A stretch of 64,000 nucleotides of DNA from positions 184,415 through 248,414 of the forward strand of contig DYEV01000027.1 of NCBI GenBank assembly GCA_020725545.1, given 5' to 3'. Made by a program: the position numbers and the translations under genes. The stretch comes from Desulfobacca sp. GTDB lineage: Bacteria > Desulfobacterota > Desulfobaccia > Desulfobaccales > Desulfobaccaceae. The stretch's first letter is position 1. The number at the start of each line of letters is the position of its first letter. Below are positions 36,033 through 46,985 of the stretch, one piece after another. The notes under the pieces are model-generated. The model did no database searches. It saw only the letters and a list, made by a program, of their open reading frames with translations, and was not told the DNA's origin.

Positions 36033-36539
36033 CTAGGTCTGACAGCTCTCCAGATCGCCGCCGCACGAGTCGCAGCTCTGCAACGGTGCCAGCTCTTCCT
36101 CGGTGGCCGGCCGCACTTCCAGGATTTCCACCTGATAATACAGATCCTCACCAGCCAATGGGTGATTCTGGTCCAGAACCACCACGTCCTCCCTAACTTC
36201 CACTACCATATACGGATAGGCAATCTCGATGGCGCAGGGAGATGGGACGACCGCCATGCCCGGCCGCAGCTCGGCCTCCGGAGGGAACCGCCGGCGGCTG
36301 AATTCCTGGAGCAGTTCAGGCTGACGACGGCCAAAGGCCTCCTCCGCCGGAATGACAAACTCGGCCCGATCCCCCGGCTTCAGACCCAACAGGCGGTTTT
36401 CCAGGGGCGGGAGAAGTTCCTTATACCCTGCCACATAGGTTAAAATATCCGGTTGGCCCGCCGAACCCCGGACATACTGGCCGGAGGCCAGCTGAAGCCG
36501 GTAGGCCAGCTTCACAAAACAATCACGATGAATGATCAT
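36033..36539 (-). CDS. SlyD-type FKBP peptidyl-prolyl isomerase
   Basis: 168 residues. FKBP domain interrupted by the insert-in-flap region (about 65-115), as in SlyD: LENRLLGLKPGDRAEFVIPAE starts the flap and DQNHPLAGEDLYYQVEILEV closes the domain. The C-terminal tail has three cysteines (CDSCGGDLESC), a possible metal site analogous to SlyD's His/Cys-rich tail. AAGGAG six bases upstream supports the ATG. It helps proline-limited folding and perhaps nickel delivery. Confidence 0.9.
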   Translation of the reverse strand: MIIHRDCFVKLAYRLQLASGQYVRGSAGQPDILTYVAGYKELLPPLENRLLGLKPGDRAEFVIPAEEAFGRRQPELLQEFSRRRFPPEAELRPGMAVVPSPCAIEIAYPYMVVEVREDVVVLDQNHPLAGEDLYYQVEILEVRPATEEELAPLQSCDSCGGDLESCQT

Positions 36540-36740
36540 GCCCTACTCCTTCAATTCTTTCTTTAAATACCTTAATCTCTCCCAGGCAAAATAGGAAGAG
36601 CAAAGTGACACAAAAGGTTGCGGCTGTTAGAAGCCATGGGGAGAAAACGGTTCCCTTTTTCTCGATGGTGGGGTATTTTATCTGCATACTCTATACATTT
36701 GGCATAATGGCAGACTGCCCCTGAAGCCTGTGGAAATCAT

Positions 36741-37202
36741 ATGGGATTGATCCGAAAAGCGCGCATCAATGATGTCCTGGAGATCAGGAAGATTCTGCGC
36801 ACTTTCGCCGAGAAAGGGGTCTTGTTGGCCCGCACCCTGGCCGAACTCTATAGTCTGGTCCGGGATTATTACGTCTACCAGGAGGATCCTGACGGGCCCA
36901 TTGTCGGCGTCTCGGCCCTGCATGTCTGTTGGGACTCTTTGGGAGAGCTCCGCTCGGTGGCGGTCTTGGAGCACTGCCAGGGGAAGGGGGTTGGCAGCCG
37001 CTTGGTGGAGACCTGCCTTTCCGAAGCCATTACCCTGGGGTTGGAGCAGGTCTTCGTCCTTACCTACCGCCCTGACTTCTTTGCCCGCTTCGGCTTCGAG
37101 GTGGTGGACAAAAATATCCTTCCCCATATCGTCTGGGCCGACTGCGTCCGTTGCACCAAGTTTCCCGAATGCGACGAAATCGCCATGCTCCTGAAGTTTT
37201 AG
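36741..37202 (+). CDS. argA: GNAT acetyltransferase, short N-acetylglutamate synthase type
   Basis: 153 residues. The GNAT acetyl-CoA loop appears as HCQGKGVGSRLVE. The start (IRKARINDVLEIRKIL) and the VFVLTYRPDFFARFGFEVVDK block match the short, kinase-less amino-acid N-acetyltransferases that make N-acetylglutamate in arginine synthesis. CVRCTKFPECDE near the end holds three cysteines, also seen in this group. Assignment to N-acetylglutamate is likely rather than certain; no arg genes adjoin. Confidence 0.75.
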   Translation: MGLIRKARINDVLEIRKILRTFAEKGVLLARTLAELYSLVRDYYVYQEDPDGPIVGVSALHVCWDSLGELRSVAVLEHCQGKGVGSRLVETCLSEAITLGLEQVFVLTYRPDFFARFGFEVVDKNILPHIVWADCVRCTKFPECDEIAMLLKF

Positions 37203-37246
37203 CTCATTCTCGTGGGTGGGCCCCTGGCCCGTCGGGCAGCGCCACC

Positions 37247-37275
37247 TTGACAACCTACCTTGGCGGGACTACACT
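37247..37275 (+). promoter_or_regulatory. possible secA promoter
   Basis: TTGACA (37247-37252), 17 bases, TACACT (37270-37275). It leaves a leader of about 220 bases before secA, which is not coding; no regulatory fold was identified in it. Confidence 0.45.
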
Positions 37276-37498
37276 TTTAGCGAGGAAGCATGGGTTTTGG
37301 CCAGAATCGGAGGCAGGGGTGGGCCTTTGCCCTTTTATGTGTACCGGCGCGGCCAAGGTGTGGCGGCCGCAATGAGGGAAAGTCGCTGCGGACGATTTCT
37401 TTACACTTCCCTTACCATTTCCTTCCAATTGCAATGTAGACTTGAGGAGTGCAACTCTGGGGGTCCGAGTCTGGGCGGGCCGCTAGATAAGGATGAAT

Positions 37499-40042
<2,544 letters not shown>

Positions 40043-40515
40043 AGAGGGGGATCAGGGAGAAGGAACGAAGCCCTCAAGACCAGCCCTGCCTTTTTTCGGT
40101 CCCCAGTTCACCGCGCCCGAAAAGGTGCCCGGGACAAATCCGAGGCATGAACGTTACGGCGCTGGGCCCATTCTCATTATCCTTTAATTTCACCCTTGAC
40201 CTTTGCCCGTTTACCAGTTTACCTTTCCGCCTCCCTGCTCACAGCCAACGGCGTGACCAAACGAAGGAAAACTGTAAATCCCTGGGATGTCGGAGCGGCG
40301 CGCCAACGGCTTCCACAGGTTGTTGCCATCGAAAAAGGCTGGCCGGAGAGCCATTGTTTAATTTTCATCTGGAAATCCTGTGTGAATTTTAGCAAAATCG
40401 AATAGCATACAACTAATGGTGTGGGGAGGAGCAGGGCAACCCCGCTCCCGGCCAAGGGTGTGTAGGGAAAGAATGGCCTTTCTGCATGGGCACTTATTAA
40501 ATGAGGAGTTTGGTG
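40043..40515. other. 473-base intergenic region
   Basis: No convincing gene on either strand. It contains a GC-rich imperfect hairpin around 40427-40452 (GGAGC with GCTCC) without a T run, and GAGGAG at 40503-40508, the ribosome site of the following gene. No promoter stands out. Confidence 0.5.
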
Positions 40516-41802
40516 ATGAGCTTGGACCTGAAAGATTTCGAAATCGAGCGGTTGGGAGAGTGCCGTATTGAGACGCCCAAAACCAATGCCCGCTTTGTAG
40601 AGGATGACGAACACGTTCTCTATGAATATCAGATAAACAAGCTGCAGCCGTATTTCACAGCCGATCGGGAGCCGCCCTATTTTGAAATGGCCGGCCCCCG
40701 GCGCAAGATCTACTTTGACCCCTCCAAGCTGAAATGCGGTATCGTCACCTGCGGCGGGCTCTGCCCGGGGATCAACGACGTTATCCAGCATATTGTCATG
40801 GAGTTGTATTACCACTACGGGGTGCGCAGCATCTTCGGCTTTCGCTATGGTTTTGAGGGGTTGGCGCCCAGGTACAAACATGCCCCTCTGGAGCTGACCC
40901 CGGAGGTTGTCACCGATATCTATCTGCAGGGCGGCACCATCCTAGGTTCCTCCCGGGGTTCCCAAGATGTGGGCGAAATGGTAGATACCCTGGAGCGCAT
41001 GAATATGGGTCTGCTCTTTGCCATCGGCGGCGACGGCACCCTCAGGGGCGCCCAGGCCATTGCCGAGGAGATCAAACGGCGCAACCTGAAGATCGGCGTG
41101 GTGGGCATCCCCAAGACCATTGACAATGACATTTCCTTTGTGCAGAACTCCTTCGGCTTTATTACAGCCGTCTCTGAGGCCCGGACCGCCATCTACACGG
41201 CCCACATCGAGGCCCTGGGGGCCCGCAACGGCATCGGTCTGGTGAAACTCATGGGCCGGGAATCGGGCTTTATCGCGGCCTATGCCACTCTCTCCAACGC
41301 TGACGTCAATCTCTGCCTGGTGCCCGAGATACCCTTCACTCTCGAGGGACTCATGCGGGAGATTCGGGACCGGCTGGAAAGGCGGCGCCACTGCGTCATT
41401 ATCGTGGCCGAAGGGGCCGGCCAGGAATTTTTTCAGCATTCCGGCGAAACCGACCCATCGGGGAACATCCGACTGGGTGATATCGGCATCTTTTTGAAGG
41501 AACAGATCAACGCCTACTTTAAAAAGATCAATATGGACATCACCTTAAAATATATCGATCCCAGTTACACCATCCGCAGTGTCCGGGCCAACCCCTATGA
41601 TTCCTACTTTTGCCTGAACCTGGGGCACCACGCCGCGCACGCCGGCATGGCGGGGCGGACTAACATGCTCATCGGCTATTGGAACGGCCAATTCACCCAC
41701 GTACCCATCTCTCTGGCTGTCTCGGCCCGCAAGCGCATCGACCCCAACGGCCGTCTCTGGAGTGAAGTCTTGGCGTGCACCGGCCAGGCTTATCCGATGT
41801 AA
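40516..41802 (+). CDS. 6-phosphofructokinase, ATP-type of the PPi-PFK-like clade
   Basis: 428 residues. Full PfkA-fold domain with the substrate motifs GGLCPGIND, AIGGDGTLRGAQ and the catalytic GIPKTIDND. Glycine in GGDG indicates ATP rather than pyrophosphate use, whereas the PKTIDND lysine is shared with PPi enzymes; this mixed pattern marks the plant/trypanosome-like group X. It has an N-terminal extension of about 70 residues. GAGGAG seven bases before ATG 40516 decides the start over 40501. It would work in glycolysis or gluconeogenesis. Confidence 0.9.
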   Translation: MSLDLKDFEIERLGECRIETPKTNARFVEDDEHVLYEYQINKLQPYFTADREPPYFEMAGPRRKIYFDPSKLKCGIVTCGGLCPGINDVIQHIVMELYYHYGVRSIFGFRYGFEGLAPRYKHAPLELTPEVVTDIYLQGGTILGSSRGSQDVGEMVDTLERMNMGLLFAIGGDGTLRGAQAIAEEIKRRNLKIGVVGIPKTIDNDISFVQNSFGFITAVSEARTAIYTAHIEALGARNGIGLVKLMGRESGFIAAYATLSNADVNLCLVPEIPFTLEGLMREIRDRLERRRHCVIIVAEGAGQEFFQHSGETDPSGNIRLGDIGIFLKEQINAYFKKINMDITLKYIDPSYTIRSVRANPYDSYFCLNLGHHAAHAGMAGRTNMLIGYWNGQFTHVPISLAVSARKRIDPNGRLWSEVLACTGQAYPM

Positions 41803-41880
41803 TAAGGGGGTAAGGGTCAGAGATGGGCAAGTTGCGGAGATGGCCTGGCATACCAAGGAAATTTCCCGGAGAAAAATAGC

Positions 41881-43209
41881 ATGCCGGTTTTTGTTGATCA
41901 GGCGACGTTAGCAAAAGTGGCGGCCCAAGCCGGGGAATATGTCCTGTCGCAAGTTCTCTCCTGGGCCATGGCCATGCAGTTGCTCATCATCGCTGGCCTC
42001 TTTCTCCTCTCGTATCAGATCACGCAGGTATTCTACGTCTGGGGTCAGCGTCAGATCGAGAAATGCGCGGACCAACAAAAAGCCTGCGCCGATCTGACCA
42101 TCTTTCTGTCATTCCTCAAGATTATCAGACCGTTTCTGGCTTTTCTCTTCATAGCCCTGGCCTGGCGAATGGCCCGGCATCTCGACCTGCCTCGGGATGG
42201 CCTGTATACCGCCGCGATCATCGGCTTTGCCTTGACCTTGTTGCGTTTTGTTACCGACCAGATGCAAAACCGGAGGTGGGCCAGAATTCTGACGGCGGTG
42301 ATCTGGTTCTGGGCCAGTCTCTATATTTTTCATATCAGCGATCACTGGATTAGTTTTCTGCAGCAGATTGATTTTAACATCGGCCAGGTGCAGCTCTCGC
42401 TCTTAACCGTTATCCGGGCCGCGGCGCTAGCGTTAGTTCTCTATTGGTTAGCGAGAAAAGTCTTGCTTATCTGGCGTTTTTGGTTGACCATGGTGTCGGA
42501 CCTGCCGCCCGCCATGCAGATCTTATTCGCCAAACTCGGGGCCATTGTCTGGATTTTCGGCTCCATCGTTCTGGTCTTCCATTACCTGGGGCTTGATCTC
42601 ACCATCTTTACCCTCTTCAGCGGTGGTCTGGGACTGGGTCTGGGTTTCGGTCTGCAAAAGGTCTTTGCCAACCTCATCAGTGGTTTCATCCTCCTGGCGG
42701 ATAAATCCATCAAACCTGGCGATGTTATTCAATTGGGCGATAAATACGGCTGGATCAATTTCCTGGGCAGCCGCTATACGTCGGTCATTTCCCGGGATGG
42801 CATGGAGCATCTCATTCCCAATGAGAATCTCATCACCGGCGAAGTGATTAACTGGTCCCATTCCCATAATCTTGTCCGATTGCATCTGCCGGTGGGGGTT
42901 GCCTATGAAACCGATCTGGAGAAAGCCCGTGACCTGATGCTGGCCGTGGCCGACCGCAACCCCCGGGTCCTCCGGGATCCACCTCCGGCCTGCCGCTTTG
43001 TGGGTTTTGGGGATAGTGCCATCAATCTGGAGCTGCGGGTCTGGATCAACGATCCGCAAAATGGCCTCGGCAACGTGAAAAGTGATTTGTATTGGGCTCT
43101 GTGGCAGGAATTTCGGGAAAACCATATCGAGATCCCCTACCCGCAAAGAGACGTAAACCTGAAGTCGGTCTCGGATATCAGGATCCGGACGACGACGGAG
43201 GAGAAATGA
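41881..43209 (+). CDS. MscS-family mechanosensitive channel
   Basis: 442 residues. Four or five membrane helices in the first 260 residues are followed by the MscS pore helix (GGLGLGLGFGLQKVFANLISG) and beta domain (IKPGDVIQLG, HLIPNENLITGEVINWSH), then the C-terminal alpha/beta domain. It would open under hypo-osmotic shock. GGAGAAA precedes ATG 41881. Confidence 0.93.
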   Translation: MPVFVDQATLAKVAAQAGEYVLSQVLSWAMAMQLLIIAGLFLLSYQITQVFYVWGQRQIEKCADQQKACADLTIFLSFLKIIRPFLAFLFIALAWRMARHLDLPRDGLYTAAIIGFALTLLRFVTDQMQNRRWARILTAVIWFWASLYIFHISDHWISFLQQIDFNIGQVQLSLLTVIRAAALALVLYWLARKVLLIWRFWLTMVSDLPPAMQILFAKLGAIVWIFGSIVLVFHYLGLDLTIFTLFSGGLGLGLGFGLQKVFANLISGFILLADKSIKPGDVIQLGDKYGWINFLGSRYTSVISRDGMEHLIPNENLITGEVINWSHSHNLVRLHLPVGVAYETDLEKARDLMLAVADRNPRVLRDPPPACRFVGFGDSAINLELRVWINDPQNGLGNVKSDLYWALWQEFRENHIEIPYPQRDVNLKSVSDIRIRTTTEEK

Positions 43210-43255
43210 AGAGACTGAATTATCAAGGTTCGAGCGATCGGGGAGGCCCACCGGC

Positions 43256-44389
43256 ATGACAGCCCCTGGAGAACTGGTCCTGGAACCGGTCGGCGCGGAT
43301 ACCTTGCGGGTGATTCTTACTGGAGATTGGCAGCTCGGCAGTGCTCTACCCGAAGCCGAGAAGGTGCAGCAGAAATTAGTTAGCCGGCCGGGTCTGCGCC
43401 AAGTGGTTTTGGACGGTCGGGAGATCAGCCACTGGGACAGCGGTCTGCTGACCTTCCTTATGAATCTGCAGAAATGCTGTGCCCGGGAGAATATCCGCCT
43501 GGACACCGAGGGCCTGCCGGCGGGGGCGAGACGATTGTTGGGATTGGCAACCGCAGTCCCGGAAAAGAAAGACGCCCATCACGCCGAAGAACGGGCCTCG
43601 TTTTTGGCCTCTTTGGGGGATCAGGCCGTGGCGCTGTGGTCCGGCGCCGCCGACCTGTTGGCTTTTCTCGGCGATGCTGTGGTGGCGGTGGCGCGGCTGC
43701 TGGTGGGCAAGGCCCAGTATCGCCGGGCCGACCTGTGGCTCATCCTGCAGGCCGTCAGCGCCCAGGCGGTGCCCATTGTCTCGCTCATCAGCTTCCTGGT
43801 GGGCCTGATCCTGGCCTTTATCGGCGCCATCCAGTTGCAGCTCTTCGGGGCCCAGATTTATGTGGCCGATCTGGTGGGCATCGCCATGGTGCGCCTGATG
43901 GCCGCGATCATGACCGGCATCGTCATGGCCGGCCGCACCGGCGGCGCTTTTGCCGCGCAACTGGGGACCATGCAGGTCAACCAGGAGATTGATGCTTTAA
44001 GGACCTTGGGCATCTCGCCCATGGAGTTTTTAGTGCTGCCCCGGATGCTGGCCCTGGCCCTGATGATGCCCCTGTTGTGCCTGTATGCCAACCTCATGGG
44101 CATCCTGGGCGGCATGGTGGTGGGTGTTTGGCTGCTGCATATTGACTTTATGCAATATTACCATGAGACGGCCCAGGCCGTGGGACTCTGGAATCTGGGT
44201 ATCGGTCTGTTTTCCGGCTTTATCTTCGGCATTATCGTGGCCCTCTCGGGCTGTATGCGTGGTATGCAGTGCGGCCGCAGCGCCTCGGCGGTGGGTGATG
44301 CCGCCACCTCGGCGGTGGTCACCGCCATCGTGGGCATCATCCTGTCTACGGCCCTTATTACCATTGTCTGCAACATCTTGGGAATCTGA
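43256..44389 (+). CDS. mlaE: STAS-MlaE fusion, permease of a lipid-transport ABC system
   Basis: 377 residues. Residues 1-105 are a STAS domain (LDGREISHWDSGLLTFLM), the part usually supplied separately as MlaB; residues 150-377 are the MlaE permease with about five membrane segments and the conserved EIDALRTLGISPMEFLVLPR loop. Together with the next three genes it forms an inner-membrane complex moving phospholipids between membranes. It starts 46 bases after mscS, and mlaF follows with a 3-base gap. Confidence 0.94.
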   Translation: MTAPGELVLEPVGADTLRVILTGDWQLGSALPEAEKVQQKLVSRPGLRQVVLDGREISHWDSGLLTFLMNLQKCCARENIRLDTEGLPAGARRLLGLATAVPEKKDAHHAEERASFLASLGDQAVALWSGAADLLAFLGDAVVAVARLLVGKAQYRRADLWLILQAVSAQAVPIVSLISFLVGLILAFIGAIQLQLFGAQIYVADLVGIAMVRLMAAIMTGIVMAGRTGGAFAAQLGTMQVNQEIDALRTLGISPMEFLVLPRMLALALMMPLLCLYANLMGILGGMVVGVWLLHIDFMQYYHETAQAVGLWNLGIGLFSGFIFGIIVALSGCMRGMQCGRSASAVGDAATSAVVTAIVGIILSTALITIVCNILGI

Positions 44390-44392
44390 CCG

Positions 44393-45163
44393 ATGAGCGC
44401 ACCAACAGCCCATATCCGGGTGGAGAATCTTACCATGGCGTATGGCGATTATGTCCTCATGCGGGATCTGACCTTTACCATCAACCGCGGGGATATTTTT
44501 ATCGTCATGGGGGGCAGCGGCTGCGGCAAGAGCACCCTGATGACCATTCTCATCGGCCTGAAGGCCCCGGCCAAGGGCAAGGTCTTCTATGGCGACGTTG
44601 ATTTCTGGGGGGCTGAGCCGGAAACCCGGGACCAGATCATCCGCCGGGCCGGGGTCACGTACCAGAGCGGGGCGCTCTGGAGCTCCATGACCCTGGCCGA
44701 AAATGTCGCCCTGCCCCTGGAGACGTATACGACGTTAAATCCAAAGCTGATCCGAGAGTTGGCAAGCTTGAAGCTGGCCTTGGTAGGCCTGGCTGGTTTC
44801 GAAGAATTCTACCCCTCCGAGATCAGCGGCGGTATGCAGAAACGGGCGGGTATCGCCCGGGCCATGGCATTGGATCCGGAAATCCTGTTTTTTGATGAGC
44901 CGGGCGCCGGCTTGGATCCGGTGAGCGCCCGGCGTCTGGACGATCTGATCCTGGAACTCAATGAGAGTTTGGGGACGACCATGGTGGTGGTCACCCATGA
45001 GTTGGCCAGCATCTTTGCCATCGGCAGTAATTCCGTGTTTCTGGACGTCTCCAAACGGACCATGACGGCCACTGGCAATCCCAAACAGCTATTAGCCGAA
45101 AGCAAGGATCCCAACCTGCGTCTCTTTTTAACCCGGGGTGAAGAATCTGCCCCGCAAGGATGA
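44393..45163 (+). CDS. mlaF: MlaF-type ABC ATPase
   Basis: 256 residues. Walker A GGSGCGKST, signature sequence EISGGMQKRAGIARAMA (a variant of the LSGGQ motif typical of MlaF), Walker B EILFFDEPGAGLDP and the switch histidine in VVVTHE. It drives the STAS-MlaE permease. Confidence 0.95.
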   Translation: MSAPTAHIRVENLTMAYGDYVLMRDLTFTINRGDIFIVMGGSGCGKSTLMTILIGLKAPAKGKVFYGDVDFWGAEPETRDQIIRRAGVTYQSGALWSSMTLAENVALPLETYTTLNPKLIRELASLKLALVGLAGFEEFYPSEISGGMQKRAGIARAMALDPEILFFDEPGAGLDPVSARRLDDLILELNESLGTTMVVVTHELASIFAIGSNSVFLDVSKRTMTATGNPKQLLAESKDPNLRLFLTRGEESAPQG

Positions 45164-45169
45164 GCATCC

Positions 45170-46132
45170 ATGGCGAAACAAGCAAATAGAACAATGATCG
45201 GCGGCTTTGTGGTCCTCGCCGTAGCCATTCTGGCCGCCAGCCTGGTCGTCTTCGGATCGGGCAAATTCTTTAAGAAAACCCAGCGTTTTGTTCTCTATTT
45301 TGATGAGTCTATCAAAGGCTTGAATGTGGGCGCCCCGGTATTATTCCAGGGTGTACAGGTCGGCTCCGTGGTCAGTATTACTATTATCGCTGATCAGAAG
45401 AAACAACAAGTTGAGATTCCCGTCATCATTGAAGTCGAGCTGGACCGTTTCCAATTTTTTGAAGCCCGGAAGATCGCCGATCCCCAGAAAAATATGCCGC
45501 GGCTCATCGACAAGGGCCTGCGGGCTATGCTGGAAATGCAGAGTCTCATTACCGGGCAGCTCCTTATCGAACTCAATTTTTTCCCTGACACCCCCGTAGT
45601 TCTGAAAAAGATCAGTCAAGAATATGTTGAGATTCCCACCATCCCCTCCACCACTACCAAAGTGGCCCAGGCCCTGGAGAAAATTGATATCGGCGCCATC
45701 CAACAGAAATTGGAGTCAGTCCTGGACGGCATGGCCAAACTGGTCAACGATCCGGAGCTGCCGGCGACTATCCGGGATCTGAAAGAAACCCTGCAGAGCA
45801 CCCGTAAACTCATTGCCAAAGTGGACAAACAGTTGGATCCCCTGACCAAAGACATCAAAAGGACCGTCAAGGATTTCGGCAAACTGGCCAAAGACTTTGA
45901 TCCCCACATGAAAGAACTGACCAGCAGCGTGGAAAAGACCCTGGCCGGGCTGGATAAAACCATGCATGCGGTACGCGGCGTGGTCTCCGAAGACGCGCCG
46001 GTGATGGTGGACCTGGAGAATACCCTGAAGGAACTTTCGGCCATGAGCCGCTCCCTGCGGGAATTGACGTCCTATCTGGATCAACATCCTGAGAGCCTGA
46101 TTCGCGGCAAGAAGAAACCTGGAGGCAACTAA
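45170..46132 (+). CDS. mlaD: MlaD/MCE-domain protein
   Basis: 320 residues. One N-terminal membrane anchor (GGFVVLAVAILAASLVVFG) precedes an MCE beta-barrel domain (residues 40-120, IKGLNVGAPVLFQGVQVGSV) and a long helical, coiled-coil region to about 300. MCE proteins form hexameric rings in the periplasm that pass lipids. It follows mlaF by 6 bases. Confidence 0.94.
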   Translation: MAKQANRTMIGGFVVLAVAILAASLVVFGSGKFFKKTQRFVLYFDESIKGLNVGAPVLFQGVQVGSVVSITIIADQKKQQVEIPVIIEVELDRFQFFEARKIADPQKNMPRLIDKGLRAMLEMQSLITGQLLIELNFFPDTPVVLKKISQEYVEIPTIPSTTTKVAQALEKIDIGAIQQKLESVLDGMAKLVNDPELPATIRDLKETLQSTRKLIAKVDKQLDPLTKDIKRTVKDFGKLAKDFDPHMKELTSSVEKTLAGLDKTMHAVRGVVSEDAPVMVDLENTLKELSAMSRSLRELTSYLDQHPESLIRGKKKPGGN

Positions 46133-46135
46133 ACC

Positions 46136-46750
46136 ATGCAGGTGCGACACTTTTCTCCCAACCTGGCGGTCATCCTGATAATCTTGGTCATGACTCTCTC
46201 TGGTTGCAGCCGGAGTCCCAATCCCCGTTTTTACACGCTCAGTGCCCTACCGGACCAGTTTGCCGCGGCCCGCGCCAGCCAATGGCAGAACGCCGTGGTG
46301 GGTATCGGTCCCATCAGGATGGCCGACTATCTGGATCAGTCGCAGATCGTCACCCGCACCGGTGACAACCAGTTGGTGAAAGATGAATTCAATCGCTGGG
46401 GCGGCCCCTTCAAGAATAATTTCACCAACGTCCTGGCCGATAACATCGGCTCTCTTTTGCCCACCCAACAGATCCACCTCTTCCCCTGGCGCCAGGCCGT
46501 GCCCATTGACTTTCAGGTGGCCGTGGATGTGGTGCGCTGCGACGGCCGTCTGGGCGAGGCCGCGGTGCTGGAAACCCGCTGGAGCCTCTTCCAGGGTCCG
46601 GAGAAAAAACTCATCACCACCCGGCGGGCCAGCATCACTGAGCCGGTGACCGGGCCGGACTACGCCGACCTGGTGGCCGCGCAGAGCCGGGCCGTGGGCC
46701 GGCTGAGCCAGGAGATTGTCCAGGCCATCAAAGGGGCGGGGCGGCTTTGA
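46136..46750 (+). CDS. PqiC-type ABC transport auxiliary lipoprotein
   Basis: 204 residues. Signal peptide with lipobox (LSGCSRSP), then a domain beginning FYTLSALP and containing VGIGPIRMADYLDQSQIVTR, as in PqiC/DUF330 auxiliary lipoproteins. Such proteins sit on the inner face of the outer membrane and dock MCE bridges. Its presence in place of MlaC or MlaA gives the operon a mixed Mla/Pqi character. It is the last gene of the operon, 3 bases after mlaD. Confidence 0.87.
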   Translation: MQVRHFSPNLAVILIILVMTLSGCSRSPNPRFYTLSALPDQFAAARASQWQNAVVGIGPIRMADYLDQSQIVTRTGDNQLVKDEFNRWGGPFKNNFTNVLADNIGSLLPTQQIHLFPWRQAVPIDFQVAVDVVRCDGRLGEAAVLETRWSLFQGPEKKLITTRRASITEPVTGPDYADLVAAQSRAVGRLSQEIVQAIKGAGRL

Positions 46751-46985
46751 CCGGTTGTTGCGGTGCTCGGAGGGTGGCCGGCACAGCTCCCTCCCCCTAC
46801 ACCCCTCACTCCCGAAAACGCCCTGTGCACCGCCGAGAAGTCGGAAGCAGGGTGATTGCCCGATCATTATTGACTTTTAGCGGCCAGGCAGATAAACTTA
46901 AAATTTAATTTTTTTAATCGTGCGGTTTTGGACAGGCGTTGGCACCCCCGGCCCCTGCAGAACTGACGTGTTTAGGAGTGCCTGC

